DNA of 64,000 bases from Neorhizobium tomejilense (GTDB lineage: Bacteria; Pseudomonadota; Alphaproteobacteria; Rhizobiales; Rhizobiaceae), in NCBI GenBank assembly GCA_002968845.1, contig PVBG01000023.1:23580-87579 (forward strand). Reading direction: 5' to 3'. The translations under genes and the position numbers were made by a program. Positions 49,334 to 59,413 of the stretch are shown in pieces. The notes beneath the pieces are model-generated. The model made no database searches. It worked only from the letters and a program-made list of their open reading frames with translations, and was not told the origin of the DNA. Numbering within the stretch: position 1 is the first letter of the stretch; each line of letters opens with the position of its first letter.

Positions 49334-51982
49334 ATGCGAACAGATACGGGCCAGATCGTTCATCTGGCAGATTACCGCCCCACCGACTTCGTCCTGGAAC
49401 GCGTCGATCTGACCTTCGAGCTCGACCCAACCAACACCAAGGTTGATGCGCGGCTGATCTTCCACCGGCGCCAAGGTGTCGACCCTTCGGCGCCGCTTGT
49501 GCTGGATGGCGACGAACTGACGCTGTCCGGACTGCTGCTCGACCAGAACGAAGTGCCCGCGGCGCAATACGATGCGACGCCGGAAAGCCTGACGATCCGC
49601 AATCTGCCCGCCGACGCTCCTTTCGAAATCACCGTCACCACCTTCATCAATCCGGAAGCCAACACCCAGCTGATGGGCCTCTATCGGACCAACGGCATCT
49701 ATTGCACCCAGTGCGAGGCGGAAGGCTTCCGTCGCATCACCTATTTCCCCGACCGGCCGGATGTGCTGGCGCCCTATACGATCACCATCATCGGCGACAA
49801 GGCCGCCAACCCGGTCATGCTGTCGAACGGCAATTTCCTCGGCGGCGCCGGTTACGACGAGGGCCGCGCGTTTGCCGCCTGGTTCGACCCGCATCCGAAG
49901 CCGAGCTATCTCTTCGCGCTGGTCGCCGGCGATCTCGGCGTGGTCGAGGACACGTTCGTCACCATGTCCGAGCGCGAGGTGACGCTGAAGATTTATGTGG
50001 AGCATGGCAAGGAGGCACGCGCGGCTTATGCCATGGACGCGCTGAAGCGCTCGATGAAGTGGGACGAGGAGCGGTTCGGCCGCGAATACGACCTCGACAT
50101 CTTCATGATCGTCGCCGTGTCGGACTTCAACATGGGGGCCATGGAGAACAAGGGCCTCAACGTCTTCAACGACAAATACGTTCTCGCCGACCCGGAAACC
50201 GCGACCGACCAGGACTACGCCAATATCGAGGCGATCATCGCCCACGAATATTTCCACAACTGGACCGGCAACCGCATCACCTGCCGCGACTGGTTCCAGC
50301 TCTGCCTCAAGGAAGGCCTGACGGTCTATCGCGACCACGAGTTTTCCGCCGACCAGCGTTCGCGCGCGGTGAAGCGCATCGCCGAGGTGCGGCACCTGAA
50401 ATCGGAGCAGTTCCCGGAAGATGCCGGTCCGCTCGCGCATCCGGTCCGCCCGACCAAATACCGCGAGATCAACAACTTCTACACGACCACCGTCTACGAA
50501 AAGGGCTCGGAAGTCACCCGGATGATCGCCACGCTTCTCGGCCGTGACGATTTCAAGGCGGGCATGGACCTCTATTTCGAGCGCCACGACGGACAGGCCG
50601 CGACGGTCGAGGATTTCGTCAAGTCGTTCGAGGATGCGAGCGGCCGCGACCTTACGCAATTCTCGCTCTGGTATCACCAGGCCGGCACGCCTCTGGTCAC
50701 TGTGTCGAGCGACTACGACCAGGCAAGCGGCACCTTCAAGCTGTCGCTCGAGCAGATGATCCCGGCGACCCCCGGCCAGACGGCCAAGGAGCCGATGCAC
50801 ATCCCGCTCTCCTTCGCGCTCATCCTCGACAACGGCTCGGCGGCAGTGCCGACCAAGGTCGCTGGTGGCGAAGTCACCGGCGACGTGCTGCATCTGACCG
50901 AACGCCGGCAGACCTTCACCTTCTCGGGGATTTCCTCCCGTCCCGTCCTGTCGCTCAACCGTTCGTTCTCGGCACCGATCAACCTGCATCTCGACCAGAC
51001 GCCGGCCGATCTTGCCCATATCGCCCGCCACGACACCGACCTCTTCGCCCGCTGGCAGGCGCTGACCGATCTTGCTCTGCCGAACCTGATGCAGGCGGCG
51101 CGCAACGCGCGGGACGGCAAAAAAATCACCTGCGACCCAGCTTTCGTCGCAGCACTTCTCGAAGCCGCCGGCGACGAGACGCTGGAGCCCGCCTTCCGCG
51201 CCCAGGCGCTCACGCTGCCGAGCGAGGCAGACATTGCCCGCGAACTCGGCGGCAACAATGACCCGGATGCGATCCATGCTGGCCGCAACGCGATTCTTTC
51301 GGAAATTGCCAAGGCCGGCACCAGAACCTTCCTGCGCCTGTTCGAGGACATGAAGGTCAAGGGCGCCTTTACGCCGGATGCGGCAAGTGCGGGCAAGCGC
51401 TCGCTGCGCAACACCGCGCTGTCCTACCTGACCTACGCGGAAGGAACGCCAGCCCGCGCGGCCGCAGCCTTCGCATCCGCCGACAACATGACCGATCTCG
51501 CCCAGGCGTTGGCGGTGCTCGCCCATCGTTTCCCGGACGCGCCGGAAACGACAGACGCGCTCGCCACGTTCCTCGCGCGCTTCGACGGCAATGCCCTTGT
51601 CGTCGACAAGTGGTTCTCGGCCCAGGCGACCATTCCGGGTGCCGGCGCGCTTGCCCGCGTCAGGGCGCTGATGGAAAACCCGCGCTTTATCGCCAGCAAT
51701 CCGAACCGGGTGCGCTCGCTGATCGGCACGTTCGCCTTCGGCAATCCGACCGGCTTCAACCGCGCCGATGGCGAAGGTTACCGGTTCCTGGCCGAGCAGA
51801 TCCTGGCGATCGATCCGCGCAATCCGCAGCTTGCGGCCCGTATCCTCACCTCGATGCGTTCATGGCGATCGCTGGAACCCCAGCGCGCCGACCATGCCCG
51901 CGGGGCGTTGACCACGATCGAACAGGCGGCAACGCTTTCGACCGACGTGCGAGACATCGTCGAGCGGATGCTGAAAGGCTGA
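49334..51982 (+). CDS. pepN: Aminopeptidase N
   Basis: This 882-aa zinc metallopeptidase of the M1 family removes N-terminal residues from peptides in the cytoplasm. The GAMENKGLNVFN exopeptidase motif precedes the zinc site IAHEYFHNWTGNR, with His304, Glu305 and His308. A later zinc-ligand Glu follows in CLKEGLTVYRD (ERAP-type arrangement). The C-terminal helical domain (about 540-882) matches the E. coli PepN type. The length is right for the family. It is divergent from the DMT transporter gene. Confidence 0.96.
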   Translation: MRTDTGQIVHLADYRPTDFVLERVDLTFELDPTNTKVDARLIFHRRQGVDPSAPLVLDGDELTLSGLLLDQNEVPAAQYDATPESLTIRNLPADAPFEITVTTFINPEANTQLMGLYRTNGIYCTQCEAEGFRRITYFPDRPDVLAPYTITIIGDKAANPVMLSNGNFLGGAGYDEGRAFAAWFDPHPKPSYLFALVAGDLGVVEDTFVTMSEREVTLKIYVEHGKEARAAYAMDALKRSMKWDEERFGREYDLDIFMIVAVSDFNMGAMENKGLNVFNDKYVLADPETATDQDYANIEAIIAHEYFHNWTGNRITCRDWFQLCLKEGLTVYRDHEFSADQRSRAVKRIAEVRHLKSEQFPEDAGPLAHPVRPTKYREINNFYTTTVYEKGSEVTRMIATLLGRDDFKAGMDLYFERHDGQAATVEDFVKSFEDASGRDLTQFSLWYHQAGTPLVTVSSDYDQASGTFKLSLEQMIPATPGQTAKEPMHIPLSFALILDNGSAAVPTKVAGGEVTGDVLHLTERRQTFTFSGISSRPVLSLNRSFSAPINLHLDQTPADLAHIARHDTDLFARWQALTDLALPNLMQAARNARDGKKITCDPAFVAALLEAAGDETLEPAFRAQALTLPSEADIARELGGNNDPDAIHAGRNAILSEIAKAGTRTFLRLFEDMKVKGAFTPDAASAGKRSLRNTALSYLTYAEGTPARAAAAFASADNMTDLAQALAVLAHRFPDAPETTDALATFLARFDGNALVVDKWFSAQATIPGAGALARVRALMENPRFIASNPNRVRSLIGTFAFGNPTGFNRADGEGYRFLAEQILAIDPRNPQLAARILTSMRSWRSLEPQRADHARGALTTIEQAATLSTDVRDIVERMLKG

Positions 51983-51998
51983 GCCTAATGCGCCGGCT

Positions 51999-52562
51999 TC
52001 AAGCGCCGGCGCATTTTTCCAGGAAGCTGGAAACCAGCGAGCGGCAATAGTCGGTCGTCAGCTCGCGATCGCCGAACAGGATGTGGTAGATGATCGGCGC
52101 GACGACGACGTCGATCGCTTCGCTCACGTCGAAGCCGCTCTCGCCCCTGCTCAAGGCGCGCTCGCGCAACGTCTCCAGGTGATCATAGGTAAATTGGCAG
52201 CAGCGGCCCGCCGCATTGCCCTCCATGCTGCCGAGCACATCCGCCAGCATCGAACGTCCGACCTTCGACGACATCTCCTCCGCATATTGAAGAATGAAGG
52301 TTTCGAGGTCGGACCCCATCGCGCCGGTATCTTCCGGGTCGGCAACCGGCCGCATGCGCGCGACCGCGACATCTGCCAGGAGTTCCGACAGATCCCCCCA
52401 GCGGCGATAGATGGTCGACGGCGTCACGCCGGATTTTTCCGCAATCATCGGCACGGTGATCTCGCCGCGATCCATGGTCTTCAGCATATCCCGTACCGTG
52501 CGATGCACCTCCGACTGTATGCGGGCACTGCGCCCACCCTGGCGCACCATTTCCCTGGCCAA
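51999..52562 (-). CDS. TetR-family transcriptional regulator
   Basis: This 187-aa repressor has an N-terminal TetR helix-turn-helix, with ITVPMIAEKSGVTPSTIYRR, WGDLSELLADV. The C-terminal ligand domain (about 80-187) is of the TetR_C_16/33 kind, with a CCQFTYDHL segment. It is divergent from an MFS transporter gene. Two inverted repeats fill the shared promoter region. Likely role: repress that transporter until a ligand appears. Confidence 0.9.
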   Translation of the reverse strand: MAREMVRQGGRSARIQSEVHRTVRDMLKTMDRGEITVPMIAEKSGVTPSTIYRRWGDLSELLADVAVARMRPVADPEDTGAMGSDLETFILQYAEEMSSKVGRSMLADVLGSMEGNAAGRCCQFTYDHLETLRERALSRGESGFDVSEAIDVVVAPIIYHILFGDRELTTDYCRSLVSSFLEKCAGA

Positions 52563-52601
52563 TCTGTTCTCCTTGCCGGCACGTGCCGGAGATATGAAAT
52601 T

Positions 52602-52674
52602 CCTTAACGCAAAGATATTGCATTAATCCGGCAATGCAACTACATGCGGCTAACGCTAAAAATTTGCGTTAAGG
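52602..52674. promoter_or_regulatory. Operator region between TetR and MFS genes
   Basis: An outer perfect 12-bp inverted repeat (CCTTAACGCAAA at 52602-52613, TTTGCGTTAAGG at 52663-52674) surrounds an inner perfect one (TTGCATT at 52618-52624, AATGCAA at 52633-52639). The inner site is the size expected for a TetR dimer. Confidence 0.65.
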
Positions 52675-52683
52675 TGAACCGCC

Positions 52684-53886
52684 ATGAGCAGCATCCTCCC
52701 CTCGCCCAGTTCCCCGTCGGCTTTCCGGATGACGGTCTACAGTTTCATATTCGCGGTGCTGATCTCCGCGACCAGCAGCGCGCCGACGCCGCTCTACCAT
52801 CTCTACCAAGAGCTCTTTCATCTCTCTCCGGCGATGATCACCCTGATCTTCGGTTCCTACTCTTTCGCGCTGCTCGCGGCGCTTCTGACCGTCGGCGGGC
52901 TTTCGGACTATCTCGGGCGCCGCCCGCTGATCCTGCTGGCACTGACCTTCAACGCCGCCGCGCTGATCGTCTTCATGCTGGCTGAATCGGGCACGATGTT
53001 GCTCGCCGGCCGTATCGTCCAAGGTTTTGCGACCGGTATCGCCTTCCCGACCTTCGGGGCGACGATCCTCGATACCGACAAGCGCCGAGGGCCGACGCTC
53101 AACAGCATCACCGCCTTTCTCGGCCTGATGGTCGGCACGCTTGCCGGCGGCACGCTCGTCGCCTTCGCACCCGCTCCGACGCACCTCATCTATGCGCTTC
53201 TTTTCATCGTGACGGTGGCCGGCATCATCGCGCTTGCCTTCATGCCGGAGACCATCACCGGACGGCCGGGCGCGCTCGCCGCCATGCGTCCGCATATCAG
53301 CGTGCCGCAGCGGGCCCGCGCGACGCTTCTCAAGGTCACGCCGGTCAATGTCGCCGGCTGGGCGCTCGGGGGCTTCTATCTGTCGCTGATGCCGACGCTG
53401 GTTGCGGTTGCGACCGGCATCACCTCGCCCTTCGTGGGCGGAACGGTGGTCGCGACGCTGATGCTGAGCGCCACCGCCTCGGTCTTCCTGTTCCGCGCAT
53501 GGACGCCGCAGCGGGTTCTCTCGACCGGCACGACCGCGCTGATGATCGGCGTCCTGATCACCCTCTCGGGGGTACACCTGCAGGCGGTCTGGCTTCTCTT
53601 CCTCGGCACGGCGGTGGCCGGTCTCGGGTTCGGATCGATCTTCTCGAACATTCTGAAGATCGTCCTGCCGCTTGCCGAAAGCCATGAACGCGCCGGCCTG
53701 TTCGCAGCCTTCCTGGTCGAGAGCTACCTCGCCTTTTCGATCCCGGCGATTGTCGCCGGACTGATCGCGCCGTCGCTTGGCCTCTCCAATACCGCGTATG
53801 TCTATGGCGGTGCAATCATCACGCTGGCGGTGATTTCGATCGCGGCCACACGCACCAACCTTTCCGAAAGCCCGGCCGTCTCCTGA
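52684..53886 (+). CDS. MFS transporter
   Basis: This 400-aa inner-membrane transporter has 12 helices. LSDYLGRRPLILLALTF is motif A-like, and VQGFATGIAFPTFGATILDT and FLVESYLAFSIPAIVAG are also seen. It belongs to a drug-efflux-like group. The divergent TetR gene suggests inducible efflux of a toxic compound. The substrate is unknown. Confidence 0.88.
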   Translation: MSSILPSPSSPSAFRMTVYSFIFAVLISATSSAPTPLYHLYQELFHLSPAMITLIFGSYSFALLAALLTVGGLSDYLGRRPLILLALTFNAAALIVFMLAESGTMLLAGRIVQGFATGIAFPTFGATILDTDKRRGPTLNSITAFLGLMVGTLAGGTLVAFAPAPTHLIYALLFIVTVAGIIALAFMPETITGRPGALAAMRPHISVPQRARATLLKVTPVNVAGWALGGFYLSLMPTLVAVATGITSPFVGGTVVATLMLSATASVFLFRAWTPQRVLSTGTTALMIGVLITLSGVHLQAVWLLFLGTAVAGLGFGSIFSNILKIVLPLAESHERAGLFAAFLVESYLAFSIPAIVAGLIAPSLGLSNTAYVYGGAIITLAVISIAATRTNLSESPAVS

Positions 53887-53941
53887 GACGGCCGGTTTGC
53901 CGCCTCGCGGGACTCTTCCGATTCGCAATTGAATCAAATCG

Positions 53942-53956
53942 TTAAAAAAATCTTAG
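53942..53956 (+). promoter_or_regulatory. CtrA-like box upstream of the PleC-like gene
   Basis: TTAA-N7-TTAG, one mismatch from the CtrA consensus TTAA-N7-TTAA, lies about 85 bases before the gene start. Nearby dyads, CTAATGA/CATTAAG (about 53980-53996) and GAATC/GATTC, are also seen. Confidence 0.4.
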
Positions 53957-54040
53957 CAAGCCTCTGGACACGAAGAATCACTAATGATTCATTAAGGCAG
54001 ATTCGGGCGAGCGGCGCGCCGAATCACCATGAGGGACACC

Positions 54041-56392
54041 ATGAAAACCATGTCGGACGTGCAGCGGGCAACCGCGGCCGAGGGGCGGCTGCGTCTAAAA
54101 TTTCCAAGCCTTGGAAGTTTGCGGCGGGTCATCCCGGATGAGGCCCGACTCTCCGTCAAGCCCATCGCGCGGCAGATGCCGCGGGTGGAACTCGTTCTCA
54201 AGCGCTCGATCCCCCTTCTTATCATCGCGTTCCTGACCGTCGTTGCCGCGTCGCGCATTCTCGGCATCGTCTCCGAATACACGCGGATGGAAGATGCTGC
54301 ACGGCAGGCGACCGCACTGATGGCAGCCACGGCGAGTGCTGCCTTCTCTGGCGACGCAACGGCACTCATCGGTCGAGACCGCGCCGCCGCGGAAAAACGC
54401 CTTGGCACCTTTCTGCCGCCGGAACGCCTGGAGGCCGAGGCCTTCTTCCTCTTCGTCGACGAAACCGGCCGGATCTTCGGCGGCACCAAGCAGGCCGCCA
54501 GCTATATCGGCAGGCGTCTAACCTCCGTCCTGCCGGAAACTGCGGCACTGCGGCGGTTCGGCGACGAGAGCGGCGTGATCGAGACCTATTTCGGCGAAGT
54601 TCCGCACTACGCGGCGATCGAGATGGTCGGCAGCGAAGGCGTGCTGATCGTGGCCGCCTATTCGCTGGAGAGCATCAATCGTGCGTGGCGTCACGACGTG
54701 TCCCTCAACGTCACGCTCTTCACCAGCATTTCGGCAATCCTGCTGGTCATCCTCTACGCCTATTACATGCAGGTGAAACGCGCCCGCGAGGCCGACGAAA
54801 CCTTCGTCGAATCCAATCTGCGCATCGAGACGGCGCTGTCGCGAGGCCGTTGCGGGCTGTGGGATTTCGACGTCAGCAATCGGCGCCTGTTCTGGTCGGG
54901 TTCGATGTACGAGATGCTCGGCCTGCCGCCTGCGGGCAACGTGATCTCGTTTACCGATGCCGCACGGATGATGCATCCGACCGACGGCAATATCTATGCG
55001 CTCGCTCGCGCCATCAGCCGTGGCAATGCTAAGCAAGTCGACCAGGTTTTTCGCATGCGCCATGCGGCCGGCCACTACGTCTGGATGCGCGCCCGCGCCC
55101 AGTTGGTGAAGACCAGCCAGGGGCGTACCCACGTCATCGGCATCGCCATGGACGTCACGGAGCAGCATCGCCTTGCCCAGCGTTATGCGGAAGCCGACCA
55201 GCGTCTTGCGGACGCGATCGAATGCACGTCCGAAGCCTTCGTGCTCTGGGACAAGAACGACCGCCTGGTGATGTGCAACACCCATTTCCAGCAGGCTTAC
55301 GGCCTGCCCGACAGCGTGCTGGTGCCCGGCACCGAGCGTCACGCCGTCAACGCCGCCGCCGCGCGCCCGGTCATCGAGCGCCGCGTCGCCGATCCGGACG
55401 GCAGCGGCCTTTCGCGCACCACGGAAGTGCAGCTCGCCGACGAGCGCTGGCTGCAGATCAACGAGCGCCGCACCCGCGACGGCGGCCTGGTCTCGGTCGG
55501 CACAGACATCACGCTGCTGAAGCGCCACCAGGAACGGCTGCGCGACAGCGAGCGCCGGCTGATGGCGACGATCGGCGACCTCTCCTCCTCACAGAAGAAA
55601 CTGGAGCGCCAGAAGTCCGAGCTTTCGATCGCCAACGCCAATTATCAGGTGGAAAAGGACCGTGCGGAGGCCGCCAACAAGGCCAAGTCGGAATTCCTCG
55701 CCAACATGTCGCACGAACTCAGGACCCCGCTCAACGCGATCCTCGGCTTCTCGGAAATCCTGACGAACGGGATGTTCGGACCGCTCGGCTCGCCGAAATA
55801 TTCGGAATATTCCAAGGACATCCACGATAGCGGCAAACATCTCCTCAACGTCATCAACGACATTCTCGACATGTCTAAGATCGAGGCAGGCCACATGCGC
55901 ATCCAGTGCGAAGCGGTCGACCTGAAGCCGCTGATCGAGGAAAGCCTGCGCCTCACCTCGATCTCGGCCCAGGACAAGCAGATCGCCATCCATCAGCGCC
56001 TCTGTGACAGCCTCAACATGGTGGCCGATCGCCGCGCATTGAAGCAGGTGATGCTCAACATACTCTCCAACGCCGTCAAGTTCACCAACCACGGCGGCAG
56101 GATCGAACTGCGTGCCCGCAAGATGGAAAAAGGGGTGCTGCTGACGATCGCCGACACCGGCATCGGCATTCCGATGGATGCGCTCAACAAGATCGGCCAG
56201 CCGTTCGAGCAGGTGCAGAGCCAGTATGCCAAGAGCAAGGGCGGCTCGGGATTGGGACTTGCCATTTCCCGCTCGCTGATCGGCCTGCACGGCGGCAAGA
56301 TGCGTATCCGTTCACGGGTCGGCGAAGGCACGGTCGTCTCGCTGCTGATCCCTGACCAGCCCATGCTGGTCGGCCGCAAGCGGGTGGCCTGA
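54041..56392 (+). CDS. pleC: PAS-domain sensor histidine kinase, PleC-like
   Basis: This 783-aa membrane kinase has an N-terminal signal/membrane helix (about 50-70) and a periplasmic sensing region (about 75-225). A second helix (about 230-250), two PAS domains (about 270-400 and 405-500), a coiled coil and HisKA with the H-box FLANMSHELRTPLNAILGFSE follow, and the HATPase has NAVKFTNHGGRI and DTGIGIP. This architecture and its place next to glnE match rhizobial PleC, the bifunctional kinase/phosphatase of DivK. That assignment rests on gene order recalled from rhizobia. ATG 54041 follows GAGGGA. Confidence 0.85.
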   Translation: MKTMSDVQRATAAEGRLRLKFPSLGSLRRVIPDEARLSVKPIARQMPRVELVLKRSIPLLIIAFLTVVAASRILGIVSEYTRMEDAARQATALMAATASAAFSGDATALIGRDRAAAEKRLGTFLPPERLEAEAFFLFVDETGRIFGGTKQAASYIGRRLTSVLPETAALRRFGDESGVIETYFGEVPHYAAIEMVGSEGVLIVAAYSLESINRAWRHDVSLNVTLFTSISAILLVILYAYYMQVKRAREADETFVESNLRIETALSRGRCGLWDFDVSNRRLFWSGSMYEMLGLPPAGNVISFTDAARMMHPTDGNIYALARAISRGNAKQVDQVFRMRHAAGHYVWMRARAQLVKTSQGRTHVIGIAMDVTEQHRLAQRYAEADQRLADAIECTSEAFVLWDKNDRLVMCNTHFQQAYGLPDSVLVPGTERHAVNAAAARPVIERRVADPDGSGLSRTTEVQLADERWLQINERRTRDGGLVSVGTDITLLKRHQERLRDSERRLMATIGDLSSSQKKLERQKSELSIANANYQVEKDRAEAANKAKSEFLANMSHELRTPLNAILGFSEILTNGMFGPLGSPKYSEYSKDIHDSGKHLLNVINDILDMSKIEAGHMRIQCEAVDLKPLIEESLRLTSISAQDKQIAIHQRLCDSLNMVADRRALKQVMLNILSNAVKFTNHGGRIELRARKMEKGVLLTIADTGIGIPMDALNKIGQPFEQVQSQYAKSKGGSGLGLAISRSLIGLHGGKMRIRSRVGEGTVVSLLIPDQPMLVGRKRVA

Positions 56393-56429
56393 GGTCGACC
56401 GCGAAACCGGATGAAGGGCGGAGGCGCCC

Positions 56430-59387
56430 TCACTTCCGGACGACCGACTGGAATATTCCCCGCACCGCCTTCGAGAGCCGCTTCACCTCGCCCTCCAGCG
56501 TGCGGATATCCGGGCAGTCCCCTGCCCGGCAGACGCGCTCGACGAGCCCTGCGGGCGCGTCGCCCGGATCGAACGGTCCGTCGACGCAGAGCCTAACGAT
56601 CTGCGAAAGCTCGGTGAAAAGCCGTAGCGCTTCCACGCAGATATCAAGATCGGCGGGCTTCATCAGTTTTTCGCCGAGCGCCTTCAGGGCTTCTTCCGTG
56701 CTGAAACCATAGGTATCGAGCGTCACGCCCCTGGCCGGCGCTATCAGCCGCAGATATTGGGCGATGAACTCGATATCGATCAGGCCGCCGGGGACCAGCT
56801 TGAAATCCCAGATATCGCGCGGCGGCTTTTCCTTCTCGATCAGCTCCCGCATCTCGGTCACGTCGTTTGCGATCTTGGCGATATCCGGCTTGGTCGACAG
56901 TACCTCGCGGATCAGAGCCTTTGCTTCGTCGACGAGGCTTTCCTCGCCGCAGATCAGCCGGGCCCGGGTGAGCGCCATGTGTTCCCAGGTCCAAGCCTCC
57001 TGGCGCTGGTATTTGCCGAACGCGTTGATGCGGGTGGCGACCGGCCCCTTGTTGCCCGACGGCCTCAAGCGCAGATCGACCTCGAAGATCACTCCCTCGG
57101 CCATCGGCGCCGAAAGCGCTGCGACCAGCCGCTGCGTCAGGCGGGTAAAATAGCGGCTGGAATCGAGCGGCTTGTTGCCTTCGCTTTCCGGCGCCTCGCT
57201 ATCGTAATCGTAGAGAAGGATGAGATCGACGTCGGAACCTGCAGTCAGTTCGAAACTGCCGAGCTTGCCCATGCCCATGACGGCGACGCGGCCGCCCGGA
57301 TAGAGGCCATGGGCGCTGCGGATCTCCGCCGTAACCGCCTTCAGAGCGGCGTCGATCAAGAGGTCGGCGAGATGGGTGAAGGCGCGTGCCGCCTGGGCAC
57401 CCGAGATCGCCCCCGTCAGCAGCCGGATGCCGATCAGGAAACGCTGCTCGGCCGCAAAGATGCGCAGTCGGTCGAGCTTTTCCTCGTAGTGCCGGCCGGC
57501 GGTGAGGAATGCGGCCAGGCGATAAGAAAGATAGTCGCGGGTCGGCAGTTCGGCCATCAGGCCGGGATCCAGCATGCCGTCGAAGACATGCGGCTTGGAG
57601 GCGATGATATCGGCAAGCCGCGGCGCCGAGGACATGATCGTGACGATCAGCGCCAGCAGCGGCGGGTTGTTGCCGATCAGCGAGAAGAGCTGGATGCCAG
57701 CCGGCAGGCCCTTCAGAAAACTGTCGAACCGCAGCAGCGCCTCGTCGGCACGTTTGCTCTCGCCGAATGCCATTAGCAGCGCCGGCATCAGCTCGGTCAG
57801 CCGCTCGCGCGCCTCGGCCGATTGGGTGGCGCGGTAGCGGCCATAGTGCCAGGTGCGGATGACACGGGAAATGTCGGCCGGGCGCTCGAAGCCGAGCGAG
57901 GCAAGCGTCTTCAGGGTGCCCGGATCGTCCTGCTGGCCGGTGAAGACGAGATTGCCGTCGCCGCCGGACAGTTTTGCCTCCTGTTCGAACAGCCGGGCAT
58001 AACGTTTTTCGACGGTCTTCAGCATATGTTCCAGCCTGGCGGAAAAGCTGGCGGTATCGGCAAAACCGAGCATGAAGGCGATGCGCTTCAGTTCGGGCTC
58101 GGTTTGCGGCAGGTTATGGGTCTGTTCGTCGTGGACCATCTGGATGCGGTGTTCGACATCGCGCAGGAACCAGTAGGCCTCGGTCAATTCGGCGGCGATG
58201 TCAGGCGCGATCCACCGCGCCTCGGCGAGCGCCTTCAGCGCCACTTCCGTCTCGCGCGCCCGCAGGGGCGGCATGCGGCCGCCGGCGATCAGCTGCTGGG
58301 TCTGGGCGAAGAACTCGATCTCGCGGATGCCGCCGCGACCGAGCTTGACGTCGTGGCCCTTCACGGCGATCGCGCCGTGGCCCTTGTGCACGTGGATCTG
58401 CCGCTTGATCGAATGGATGTCGGCGATCGCCGCATAATCGAGATATTTGCGAAACACGAAGGGAGTGAGCAGCCGCATGAAATTTTCGCCGGCGGCAATG
58501 TCGCCTGCGATCGGCCGCGCCTTGATGAAGGCCGCCCGCTCCCAGTTCTGGCCGCGGCCCTCGTAGTATATCAGCGCCGCATCGAGCGAGACGGCGAGCG
58601 GCGTCGAGCCGGGATCCGGGCGCAGGCGCAGGTCGGTGCGGAACACATAGCCGTCTGCCGTGCGTTCCTGCAGGATACGGATCAGCCGCCGCATCATCCG
58701 GCCGTAGACTTCCGACCCGTCGAGCGGATCGGCGAGGATACCCGTTTCAGGGTCGAAGAAGACGACGATATCGATGTCCGAGGAATAGTTGAGCTCGCGG
58801 CCGCCGAGCTTGCCCATGCCGAGCACGATCAGGCCCGAACCCTTGCTCGGTTCTTCGATGTCGGCGAGCTTCAGCTTGCCGCTCTCATGACCGGCGACCA
58901 GTAGGTGGTCGATCGCCGCCGCGACGGAGGCTTCGGCAAACAAGCTCAGCCAGCGCGTCGTGTCTCTGGCGGAAAAGATACGGCCGAGATCGGCGAGCGC
59001 GACGAGAAAGCTCAAGGATCGCTTGCCGGCACGCAGCGCGGTCATAACCTCGTTTTCGGAGGGCGCCTTGCCGTCCGTCTTCTGCCAGGCCCGGCGAGCC
59101 GTATCCACCAGACGCTCCAGCGTCGGCTCCAGCGGCTCTGTGATTGCGATCGTCAAAAGCCTTGGCGTGATGACCGCGGTATCGCGCAGGTAAGGCGAGA
59201 GGGTGAATGCAGCGACGATGAAATCCTTGAGCGCGCTATCCCTGCCAAGCAGTTCCGCGACGGAAGGCTCGGACTTGCCTATATCCTTCAAGGCCGCCAT
59301 CGCCGCCTTGGTTTCCGTCTGGTTCAGCGGGCGGATCACCTCCGCCTTCACCGTATCGAGCCGATTTCCGGTCTCCGACACTGGCAC
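56430..59387 (-). CDS. glnE: Bifunctional glutamine synthetase adenylyltransferase/deadenylyltransferase
   Basis: This 985-aa cytoplasmic enzyme adds or removes AMP on glutamine synthetase in nitrogen control. It has two nucleotidyltransferase domains: the N-terminal one has LIVLGMGKLGGRELNYSSDIDIVVFFD, the C-terminal one has GMGKLGSFELTAGSDVDLILLYD. A linking and PII-response region lies between, and the C-terminus is helical. The length fits the family. It is 26 bases downstream of the histidine kinase gene on the same strand. Confidence 0.97.
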   Translation of the reverse strand: MPVSETGNRLDTVKAEVIRPLNQTETKAAMAALKDIGKSEPSVAELLGRDSALKDFIVAAFTLSPYLRDTAVITPRLLTIAITEPLEPTLERLVDTARRAWQKTDGKAPSENEVMTALRAGKRSLSFLVALADLGRIFSARDTTRWLSLFAEASVAAAIDHLLVAGHESGKLKLADIEEPSKGSGLIVLGMGKLGGRELNYSSDIDIVVFFDPETGILADPLDGSEVYGRMMRRLIRILQERTADGYVFRTDLRLRPDPGSTPLAVSLDAALIYYEGRGQNWERAAFIKARPIAGDIAAGENFMRLLTPFVFRKYLDYAAIADIHSIKRQIHVHKGHGAIAVKGHDVKLGRGGIREIEFFAQTQQLIAGGRMPPLRARETEVALKALAEARWIAPDIAAELTEAYWFLRDVEHRIQMVHDEQTHNLPQTEPELKRIAFMLGFADTASFSARLEHMLKTVEKRYARLFEQEAKLSGGDGNLVFTGQQDDPGTLKTLASLGFERPADISRVIRTWHYGRYRATQSAEARERLTELMPALLMAFGESKRADEALLRFDSFLKGLPAGIQLFSLIGNNPPLLALIVTIMSSAPRLADIIASKPHVFDGMLDPGLMAELPTRDYLSYRLAAFLTAGRHYEEKLDRLRIFAAEQRFLIGIRLLTGAISGAQAARAFTHLADLLIDAALKAVTAEIRSAHGLYPGGRVAVMGMGKLGSFELTAGSDVDLILLYDYDSEAPESEGNKPLDSSRYFTRLTQRLVAALSAPMAEGVIFEVDLRLRPSGNKGPVATRINAFGKYQRQEAWTWEHMALTRARLICGEESLVDEAKALIREVLSTKPDIAKIANDVTEMRELIEKEKPPRDIWDFKLVPGGLIDIEFIAQYLRLIAPARGVTLDTYGFSTEEALKALGEKLMKPADLDICVEALRLFTELSQIVRLCVDGPFDPGDAPAGLVERVCRAGDCPDIRTLEGEVKRLSKAVRGIFQSVVRK

Positions 59388-59413
59388 CTCCCGTGATTCT
59401 TCCCTGGCGAAAC

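Noticed and set aside
49322..51526. 734-codon open frame opposite pepN
   Set aside because: Antisense shadow of a clear M1 aminopeptidase in GC-rich DNA; composition is Arg/Gly/Val-rich without domains.
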